Source of the DNA: an uncultured bacterium
GTDB lineage: Bacteria; Patescibacteriota; Microgenomatia; UBA8517
Assembly (NCBI GenBank): GCA_937928235.1
Contig: CALEZE010000142.1
Coordinates: 1-20,490, forward strand
DNA length: 20,490 bases
Reading direction: 5' to 3'
Below the pieces are notes generated by a model. The model did no database searches. It was given only the letters and a program-made list of their open reading frames with translations, and was not told where the DNA came from. The stretch's first letter is position 1. The number at the start of each line of letters is the position of its first letter. A program made the position numbers and the translations under genes. Shown one piece after another: positions 15,376 to 20,490 of the stretch.

Positions 15376-16440
15376 CTACTTATTGGCCATTAAATAACGC
15401 GATGCCTTCGTGCTTCCTTCTTTCTTGATTATGCCCTTATCCATAAGGTCCTTGAGGTCCCTTAATATCGTGTCCTCCGAAACCATAGTGAGAACATCCT
15501 TTAGGTCGCTCATCCCGGCTGAGCCCGTATCACTCAAATACTCAACCAACCTCATTTGACGCTCGCTGAGGGCAACCTGCTTGCCCATTTTTACCTTCAT
15601 CCTGGTATCAAAAGAGAGTTTTTTAACTTTCTCTTTTATTTTTGCCAATTCAATAGAAACCGCATCTGTAAAGTATTCAAGCCAAGGAGTTAGGTCTCTT
15701 TGCTCTATATTTGGGCTTTGTTTGTCCACTTTTGCAAAGGCTTCGTAGTAGGCAGCAGGGTCTTTATCGAAATGCTCCTCAATTGCAAAAAAGCGCTTAA
15801 TGTCGTAGCCTTCACGAATAAGAACAAGTGTTGAAAAGGCTCTTATGGTTCTTCCGTTTCCTTCCACAAAAGGATGGATCGTAACCAAAATATAGTGTGC
15901 AACTCCTGCTCGCAAGACCGGGTGGATTTCTCTTGCCTCGTCTGAATTTAGCCAACCAAAAAAATCCTCAATTAAGTATGGGATCTTAACAAAAGTCGGA
16001 GGTTTAAAAATAACTTCTCCACTCGTTTCGTCCTTAATAACCACCTGACTTGTTCTAAAAACCCCGCGTTTTTCGTCTGGCACAACCTTCTCGACAGTCA
16101 GTTTGTGAATATCCAAAAGCATGTCGGGTGTGTATTCCCCCCTTTTGGCAGCTAGTTCGTCTAAAAGCTCTACAACATTCCTGTAATTTATAACCTCTTG
16201 AATATCTCTTGCTCTCGCAACAACATCCTCTCCTTCCAAAACTTTCTTCGTCTGCATTAACGAAAGGTCGTTCCCCTCAATATGGGTTCCGTGGAACACG
16301 GTACGCACCATGGCGTCCGACTGGAATTCTTTTTGGAATGATGGAATAAGAGGCGCAGACTCAATAACCTCTTTTGCGGCTTCAATTTCCCCTATTCCTT
16401 TCAACATCTTGTGGCTAATTTGATACTTAGGAGAGTACAT
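15376..16440 (-). CDS. Fic family protein with C-terminal winged helix
   Basis: Fic proteins transfer AMP (sometimes other groups) from a nucleotide to a target hydroxyl. The protein has 354 residues. The Fic_N region is at 10-90, and the complete active-site motif HPFVEGNGRTIR (His189, Glu193, Arg197, Arg200) is in the core. A winged-helix domain follows (about 290-354; ALSERQMRLVEYLSDTG). An N-terminal GTHIEGN (51-57) sits where class II Fic proteins keep their inhibitory helix with its Glu (Glu55). The position four residues before that Glu is Gly, not the usual Ser/Thr, which is Thr52 here, one residue later. Target unknown. The start codon lies 4 bases after a TATACT box, so the message may be leaderless. 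Confidence 0.9.
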   Translation of the reverse strand: MYSPKYQISHKMLKGIGEIEAAKEVIESAPLIPSFQKEFQSDAMVRTVFHGTHIEGNDLSLMQTKKVLEGEDVVARARDIQEVINYRNVVELLDELAAKRGEYTPDMLLDIHKLTVEKVVPDEKRGVFRTSQVVIKDETSGEVIFKPPTFVKIPYLIEDFFGWLNSDEAREIHPVLRAGVAHYILVTIHPFVEGNGRTIRAFSTLVLIREGYDIKRFFAIEEHFDKDPAAYYEAFAKVDKQSPNIEQRDLTPWLEYFTDAVSIELAKIKEKVKKLSFDTRMKVKMGKQVALSERQMRLVEYLSDTGSAGMSDLKDVLTMVSEDTILRDLKDLMDKGIIKKEGSTKASRYLMANK

Positions 16441-16444
16441 TAAG

Positions 16445-16468
16445 AGTATATTACCGCATTTATTGCGG
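16445..16468 (-). promoter_or_regulatory. possible fic promoter with internal inverted repeat
   Basis: TATACT (16450-16445, minus strand) lies four bases before the fic ATG. Just upstream, CCGCA-TTTAT-TGCGG (16454-16468) is a perfect 5-base inverted repeat inside what would be the -10/-35 spacer. No good -35 box is seen. The repeat could be an operator, possibly for the winged-helix domain of the Fic protein itself; that is inference. Confidence 0.35.
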
Positions 16469-16487
16469 AAAAAACAGATGCCCTGGG

Positions 16488-16516
16488 TTGGATTTAGTTC
16501 ACTTTCTTGCTATAGT
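16488..16516 (+). promoter_or_regulatory. predicted extended -10 promoter of the DUF5654 gene
   Basis: TTGGAT (16488-16493) and TATAGT (16511-16516) are spaced by 17 bases, and TGC directly precedes the -10 box. The ATG at 16523 is the seventh base after the -10 box, the expected transcription start. The message is therefore predicted to begin at its start codon. Confidence 0.6.
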
Positions 16517-16522
16517 TTTAGC

Positions 16523-16813
16523 ATGCTCAATCTACTTTTTAGGCTCTTTGGTGGTGTTGGCAAACAAACCAAAACTATGCAAAGAGAGTTCACCAAACAG
16601 CTTCTAAAGCTTGTAACAAGCGGCTTTGGGTTGGTGGCAGCGCTTGCCTGGAACGAACTCATAAAAAAGGTTGTGGCGGACTACATTAAACCAAAAGTTG
16701 GCGGCGACTCTGAAATAATCTCGCTTATAATTTATGCGCTAGTGGTAACGCTTCTTGCCGTGGTTGTGACACTCAATTTGTCACGGCTAACCGGGAAGAC
16801 GAAGGAAGATTAA
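16523..16813 (+). CDS. DUF5654 family membrane protein
   Basis: This 96-residue protein has two membrane segments. The core GLVAALAWNELIKKVVADY, then a short loop and ISLIIYALVVTLLAVVVTL, is the DUF5654 pattern, a family of unknown function common in uncultured bacteria and archaea. I set the start at the ATG at 16523, because the promoter lies at 16488-16516 and an in-frame TTG at 16463 would be upstream of it. It is divergent from fic and convergent with the next gene, overlapping its end by four bases. Confidence 0.8.
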   Translation: MLNLLFRLFGGVGKQTKTMQREFTKQLLKLVTSGFGLVAALAWNELIKKVVADYIKPKVGGDSEIISLIIYALVVTLLAVVVTLNLSRLTGKTKED

Positions 16814-16818
16814 TCTTC
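16805..16818. other. 14-base palindrome shared by two convergent gene ends
   Basis: GAAGATTAATCTTC is a perfect palindrome. Read on either strand it encodes Glu-Asp-stop, so both convergent genes end with the same three codons and their TAA stops overlap. It is too short and lacks the GC-rich stem and T run of a normal terminator. Confidence 0.5.
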
Positions 16819-17097
16819 AGGAGCTACTAAGTCCGCGTTGTAATTCCCTCTCTGTCTGGCAAAATCTATGTGGTCTTGAAGGGTTGGCTCTTTTGGTACA
16901 AGAGGCGCCTTTGATGCTTTTTGGGGTTCACTATCACCTTTTTCTCCCTCCTCAACAACTCTCCACTCTTCTATATAGCCTTTTTCTGGATGCTTCTTGT
17001 GGACGACAGCGTCAAGTCCCGGGCCCAATTCTGGCTTGTCAACAGACCTAACTATGGTTCCCGGACCAATTTTGACTTCAGGTTCTCCTTCGGCCAT
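16810..17097 (-). CDS. hypothetical small acidic protein
   Basis: I do not recognise this 95-residue protein. Residues 7-48 (IGPGTIVRSV to YIEEWRVVEEG) look like a small beta-barrel with Gly/Pro turns. The rest is a charged, Pro/Lys-rich linker and a short helix. It has no cysteine or membrane segment. The ATG lies eight bases after the recF stop, with GAAGGG upstream as a distant ribosome binding site. It shares its last codons with the convergent DUF5654 gene. Confidence 0.6.
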   Translation of the reverse strand: MAEGEPEVKIGPGTIVRSVDKPELGPGLDAVVHKKHPEKGYIEEWRVVEEGEKGDSEPQKASKAPLVPKEPTLQDHIDFARQRGNYNADLVAPED

Positions 17098-17105
17098 AAC
17101 TTATT

Positions 17106-18173
17106 TTAACCCTTCAATTCAACTCTGCTCAACTCCCCCAGACCTTCAGTGTAATGGGGATCTGCCGTTGTAATAATGGTTTGCTGACCTTTTGAGGCAT
17201 GAACCGCAACCTCTCTGTGTTCGTGATCGAGCTCAGAAAAAATATCGTCCAAAAGAAGTGTCGGGGTTTCTTCTGTTTCCTTTTTTACAAAAGAAAGCTC
17301 CGCCAACTTCAACCATAAAACTCCCATCCTTTGTTCTCCACGACTACCATATCTGGCCAACTCCCTTGGGGTGCTATCTCGCAGGGCATTCACCACAAAA
17401 TCGTCCCTGTGCGGGCCAACAAGTGTGGTCGCAGCAGCTATTTCCTCTTCTTTGTATTGTTCAAGCCTGGCATCACTTATTGCACTTTTATCATATTCCA
17501 ATGAAAACTTTTGCTCGTTTAATGGATCTGTGGCATTAACAAAATCTATAAACTCCTTTCTTTTCTGACCCAAATAGTCTCCGTTCTTAATTAGAAGCTT
17601 GTCCCAGAAGGCCAAGTTTGAACGACTTATCCCCTCTTCGCGAATTTTATAAAGAACTCTGTTTCTTCTTTTAAGCCCTTTGTCGTACGAAAGACTTGCC
17701 CGCCTGTATTCTCTGTCCACTTGGGAAAGAACGGTGTCTAGGAAATTGCGCCGAAGACTTGGGGATTCTGTGACCAAATCCAAATCCCAAGGTCCAAAAA
17801 GAACCGTTTTAAAGTTGCCCGCAAAATCGATCATTCGTTTACCAACACCGTTAACCAAAAGCCTCTTCCTGGGAGCTTTTTCCACCCTCTCTGGGTCTTC
17901 CCCTACCGTTATTTCTCCCCTTGTTAGGACCACTTCTAACTTTTCTTTCGCAAACTCTCCCTTGACCCTCCCAATCTCTTCGTCATGACTAATCATCTCC
18001 TCCTGGACTTTCGCCTTAAAACTTTTGCCAGTTGAAAGAAGAAAAAGTGATTCAAGGATGTTTGTTTTACCAGAGGCATTTGGGCCAACAATAACTGTTG
18101 TCCCCTCACCAAAATCTATTTCCTTTTTGGAAAAGTTTCTAAAATTTTTTAGCTCAAGCTTGCTAATTGCCAT
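17106..18173 (-). CDS. recF: DNA replication and repair protein RecF
   Basis: This 355-residue SMC-like ATPase loads RecA at gapped DNA with RecO and RecR. Walker A is VGPNASGKTN (Gly30-Thr37). RecF-specific marks are GPWDLDLVTESPSLRRNFLD, LVGPHRDDF, the signature-like YGSRGEQRMGVLWLKLAEL and Walker B TLLLDDIFSELD. Length is normal (about 360). It is not beside dnaA/dnaN/gyrB as in many bacteria; here it sits between mutM-linked genes and a small unknown gene. TAGAAT (18184-18179) ends five bases before the ATG, a possible leaderless start. Confidence 0.95.
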   Translation of the reverse strand: MAISKLELKNFRNFSKKEIDFGEGTTVIVGPNASGKTNILESLFLLSTGKSFKAKVQEEMISHDEEIGRVKGEFAKEKLEVVLTRGEITVGEDPERVEKAPRKRLLVNGVGKRMIDFAGNFKTVLFGPWDLDLVTESPSLRRNFLDTVLSQVDREYRRASLSYDKGLKRRNRVLYKIREEGISRSNLAFWDKLLIKNGDYLGQKRKEFIDFVNATDPLNEQKFSLEYDKSAISDARLEQYKEEEIAAATTLVGPHRDDFVVNALRDSTPRELARYGSRGEQRMGVLWLKLAELSFVKKETEETPTLLLDDIFSELDHEHREVAVHASKGQQTIITTADPHYTEGLGELSRVELKG

Positions 18174-18195
18174 GGCCTATTCTACAGCAGGCAAG

Positions 18196-18639
18196 TTAAA
18201 GGAAGAAATTAAAAAGACCTCTTGCGCCCCCTACCCAAAGAATGGTGGATGGGACACTAATAAACATAACCAACAAGTACTTATACCTATATTTGGGGAC
18301 CAAAAGGTGTGCCGAGAGGGCAGAAAAAACAGGCCCGCCCACAACACCAATCGCAACCGTAGTAAACAATCTGCTGTGTCTGGAAAATCTTGCTACAAAT
18401 TTCTTTTCTCTAGCCTCTTCGAGTTTTTCAAGTTCTTTGGCGAATTTAAAAAAATCCTCGTGCTCAAAAAGATAAAGAAACATCAAGCTGGTAAGCATTC
18501 CAAAAATCATTGGGAATCCATAAGCTAAAAATACCTCCTGGCTTACAGATCTTATAAAAATTGTGTTCGAGACGAGAAAATACACAACAAGAAGAGCGAC
18601 TGCCTTGAAGAAACGAAGAGTTTTTACTTTTTTTGACAT
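18196..18639 (-). CDS. hypothetical membrane protein
   Basis: I do not recognise this 147-residue protein. It has about four hydrophobic segments (10-30, 38-57, 88-110, 118-145). A charged, coiled-coil-like loop (FFKFAKELEKLEEAREKK) separates the second and third. It overlaps the end of mutM by 16 bases, so it is translated with it, and it precedes recF by 22 bases. Confidence 0.65.
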   Translation of the reverse strand: MSKKVKTLRFFKAVALLVVYFLVSNTIFIRSVSQEVFLAYGFPMIFGMLTSLMFLYLFEHEDFFKFAKELEKLEEAREKKFVARFSRHSRLFTTVAIGVVGGPVFSALSAHLLVPKYRYKYLLVMFISVPSTILWVGGARGLFNFFL

Positions 18640-19469
18640 TTAGGGCAGAAATATGTTCCGCGACCACCTACTGTTGTTTTAATTATAACTCCACCGCAGT
18701 TTTTACACTTCTCGCCGTCTCTGCCATAGGCCAAAAAGTGTTTTTGGTAACCCCCCTCAGAGCCATCCGGAGTTACAAAAGCAAGTTCGCTGGCCCCTCC
18801 CCTTTTCAGTCCTTCTTTCAAAACCTTTTCAATTGCTTCGTAAAGAGTTTCTGCCTCCTCGCCTGTTAAACTGTTTGCGGGACTCTCTGGGTGAATTTTG
18901 GAAAGATTGAGAGCGTCATTGGCATAGATATTGCCAACACCGCCAATTTTGCTTTGATCCATAAGAAGGGTTTTTATGGTCCGTCTTGTGCTCCCAACAA
19001 TTTCCTTAAACTTCTGGGTAGTCAGACCGTCTAGTGGTTCTGGTCCTAATTTGTCAATAAAGCCAATGCTTTCGACATCTTTTGTTTTTACAACTTTAAG
19101 CCAGCCAAAACGCCGCACATCGTTGTAATAAAGCTTTCCACCCTTGTCTAGGTCAAAAGTAACATGAGTGTGCCTTCCGGGAGCCCCACCAGAAACTTTT
19201 TTAGACAAGTCCGGAGGGTTCTTGAGATTTGGGCCACGGTAAATTAATTGGCCGGTTAGTTTTATATGAATTACAACAGAATAATCCTTGTCCAGATCAA
19301 TAGAAATAACTTTTCCGAAACGCCTTATGCCAGCAACCTTTCCTCCGACTAGTTTATTTTTATCACCTTCAAAGTTATTGTATTTAACTTCAACACCTTC
19401 GATTTTGTGCCCAATAAGATATCTTTCTAACTGTAGTTTTATTGATTCGACCTCTGGTAATTCAGGCAT
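18624..19469 (-). CDS. mutM: formamidopyrimidine-DNA glycosylase (Fpg/MutM)
   Basis: This 281-residue glycosylase/AP lyase removes 8-oxoguanine and ring-opened purines. The N-terminal MPELPEVESI provides the catalytic Pro2 and Glu3. HIKLTGQLIYRG holds the conserved Lys, VRRFGW the DNA-contact loop, and GVGNIYANDAL the helix-two-turn-helix (Asp in place of the common Glu). The C-terminal zinc finger has Cys255, Cys258, Cys275, Cys278 and Arg270. All key residues are intact. A perfect AGGAGG (19484-19479) precedes the ATG by nine bases, and TAATG overlaps the upstream stop, so this start is secure. Confidence 0.95.
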   Translation of the reverse strand: MPELPEVESIKLQLERYLIGHKIEGVEVKYNNFEGDKNKLVGGKVAGIRRFGKVISIDLDKDYSVVIHIKLTGQLIYRGPNLKNPPDLSKKVSGGAPGRHTHVTFDLDKGGKLYYNDVRRFGWLKVVKTKDVESIGFIDKLGPEPLDGLTTQKFKEIVGSTRRTIKTLLMDQSKIGGVGNIYANDALNLSKIHPESPANSLTGEEAETLYEAIEKVLKEGLKRGGASELAFVTPDGSEGGYQKHFLAYGRDGEKCKNCGGVIIKTTVGGRGTYFCPKCQKK

Positions 19470-19978
19470 TAATTTTTTCCTCCTAAAGCAGCCAAAGGGT
19501 TAATCAAAATGTTGTCTGGATGTTTTTCTATAAATACATGAATCCAGTATTCTTGAAATAACTTTATTGCAAAAAGGAGTGCTAACAAAACTAGATCATC
19601 CGAAATAAGCGTCCAGAAAAAGGCAAATTCAAAAAGGTTTGGGAAATAGACAAAGTGTTTTCTCTTTTTCTTTAGATAAAAAACGATCTGCCCTGCGGTC
19701 CTTAAAGCAAAAAGCACTAGAAGAAAGATAAAGGTTTCTGGTCTTGAATAAGCACTTATAATCATAGCCAAGTACCCCAGCCAATCAAGAACTTTGTCCC
19801 ATTCGTGATATTCTTTTAGGTTCATTTTTGCAAGAAGTACAACCGCCCCAGAATCCCACCAGTCCAAAAGTAGTGTCCAAACAAAGCCCCAATAGGGGTC
19901 AATTAATATATAAAAAGCTGCGCCTATTCTAAGACCGGTAGTCAGAAAAACTAAAGGGTTTTTTAAATGTCTTTTCAT
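19469..19978 (-). CDS. membrane protein with degenerate CDP-alcohol phosphotransferase-like signature
   Basis: This 169-residue protein has about five hydrophobic segments. Near its start, LRIGAAFYILIDP is followed by DWWDSGAVVLLAK and, after 10 residues, DKVLDWLGYL. CDP-alcohol phosphotransferases carry D-x2-D-G-x2-A-R-x8-G-x3-D-x3-D; here the first and last Asp pairs are recognisable with an extra residue, but the Gly and Arg between them are altered. That likeness is my inference. I use the ATG at 19978, seven bases after the glycosyltransferase stop, not a TTG nine codons earlier. The end overlaps the mutM start and contains its Shine-Dalgarno. Confidence 0.6.
   Translation of the reverse strand: MKRHLKNPLVFLTTGLRIGAAFYILIDPYWGFVWTLLLDWWDSGAVVLLAKMNLKEYHEWDKVLDWLGYLAMIISAYSRPETFIFLLVLFALRTAGQIVFYLKKKRKHFVYFPNLFEFAFFWTLISDDLVLLALLFAIKLFQEYWIHVFIEKHPDNILINPLAALGGKN
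19479..19484 (-). promoter_or_regulatory. perfect Shine-Dalgarno of mutM
   Basis: AGGAGG on the minus strand lies nine bases before the mutM ATG and inside the final Gly-Gly codons of the upstream gene. It is the clearest ribosome binding site in the window and shows the organism can use anti-Shine-Dalgarno pairing. Confidence 0.7.
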
Positions 19979-19985
19979 TAATTTT

Positions 19986-20490
19986 TTACAAAGCCTTGTC
20001 GACAAAACTTACTATTTCTTTTCTGAATCTTTCTTCAGAAAACTTCTTTACATATTTTTGCATTTCTTTCTTGTTCCATTTTATTTTTGATAGTTTTTTA
20101 ACTGCATTTGCAATAGTTTTCTTGTCTCTTTTTTCTATCAACAAGCCTGTCTTTCCGTCAACTACAGTCTCTTTATACCCTCCCCCGTTGTATGCTATCA
20201 CCGGTGTTCCAGCGGCCATTGCTTCAACCGGTGTAATTCCAAAATCCTCGTCTTTGGCCAAAGCCAAAAATCCTTTAGCCCCTGCATAAAGCTTGTAAAG
20301 CTCTGCATCCGATACCCTTCCTAGGAGCTCTATGTTTCTTCCCACTATCTTTTTTAATTCCTCCTCAACATCCGCAAAACCAAACCCCTCCCCTACAATT
20401 TTCAAATTAAAACCAATATCTTTTGCCGCCTGGGCAACTTCTCTCAAACCTTTAGCCCCCACGAGCCTCGCAACTACTAGAAAATAGTTG
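19986..20490 (-). CDS. glycosyltransferase family 4, C-terminal part (cut by right edge)
   Basis: The frame stays open to the right edge, adding NYFLVVARLV ahead of GAKGL. That gives the GT4 hinge RLV-x2-KGL at the start of the nucleotide-sugar-binding domain. Later marks are LLGRVSDAELYKLYAGAKGF and EDFGITPVEAMAAGTPVIA, the E-x7-E motif that binds the sugar nucleotide. About 167 residues are visible, and the acceptor-binding N-terminal half lies outside the window. It probably adds a sugar to a cell-envelope lipid or polymer; donor and acceptor are unknown. Confidence 0.88.
   Translation of the reverse strand, partial: NYFLVVARLVGAKGLREVAQAAKDIGFNLKIVGEGFGFADVEEELKKIVGRNIELLGRVSDAELYKLYAGAKGFLALAKDEDFGITPVEAMAAGTPVIAYNGGGYKETVVDGKTGLLIEKRDKKTIANAVKKLSKIKWNKKEMQKYVKKFSEERFRKEIVSFVDKAL

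Noticed and set aside
16463..16522. Upstream extension of the DUF5654 gene from a TTG
   Set aside because: The extension lies over and upstream of a good promoter, and the added residues do not belong to the family, whose core begins after the ATG at 16523.
1..20490. CRISPR arrays, tRNA or rRNA genes, insertion sequences, UGA recoding
   Set aside because: No regularly spaced repeats, cloverleaf sequences, transposase genes or in-frame TGA codons were seen on reading the window. All gaps are short and accounted for.

Overview
The window looks like part of a compact genome from an uncultured bacterium, most likely of the Patescibacteria/Candidate Phyla Radiation (a Microgenomates- or WWE3-like lineage is my guess). 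The case rests on bacterial-type RecF, MutM, Pth and DsbA/DsbB proteins, very tight gene packing with many overlaps, and several short families common in that group (DUF5654, DUF4870, DUF3105, GT4 next to small membrane proteins). An archaeal-looking ATP-dependent DNA ligase is also present. TGA reads as a normal stop (for example for the ligase), so the UGA-glycine code of Gracilibacteria/SR1 is not in use. No rRNA, tRNA, CRISPR array, insertion sequence or phage gene was found, and no intergenic stretch exceeds about 110 bases. Only two convincing genes are on the plus strand.

Layout from left to right, with the minus-strand units read right to left. (1) 1-3184: a membrane and thiol-redox unit in transcription order: a DUF457-like membrane protein, a membrane-anchored DUF3105 protein, a DsbA-like oxidase, DsbB, and a heavy-metal-binding/MauE-like membrane protein. 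A promoter for a further gene leaves the left edge. (2) 3283-3696: an isolated plus-strand helical protein. (3) 3736-5625: a 629-residue orphan with a possible RelE/ParE-like tail and its own promoter. (4) 5677-9079: pth, an MFS transporter, an unknown 103-residue protein, a CvpA-CAP fusion and an alkyltransferase-like protein, in one head-to-tail unit. (5) 9117-12920: a DUF4870 protein, then a CaCA cation exchanger overlapping a Ca2+-type P-ATPase, with a hairpin repeat just upstream of the ATPase. (6) 13030-16440: an unknown gene, the ATP-dependent ligase, a small membrane protein and a Fic protein. (7) 16523-16813: a plus-strand DUF5654 gene, divergent from fic. (8) 16810-20490: an unknown small protein, recF, an unknown membrane protein, mutM, a membrane protein with a degenerate CDP-alcohol-phosphotransferase-like signature, and a GT4 glycosyltransferase cut by the right edge.

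Themes: extracytoplasmic disulfide formation (unit 1), probable calcium export (unit 5), and scattered DNA repair functions (ATL, ligase, RecF, MutM). Several promoter-like boxes end only 4-9 bases before the start codon, which suggests leaderless or nearly leaderless messages, while internal genes are joined by TAATG, TAATATG or overlapping junctions. At least one perfect Shine-Dalgarno (AGGAGG before mutM) is present. The most novel-looking items are the 629-residue orphan, the DUF3105/DsbA pair with matching membrane anchors, the CvpA-CAP fusion, the hairpin repeat before the P-ATPase and the leaderless promoter set.
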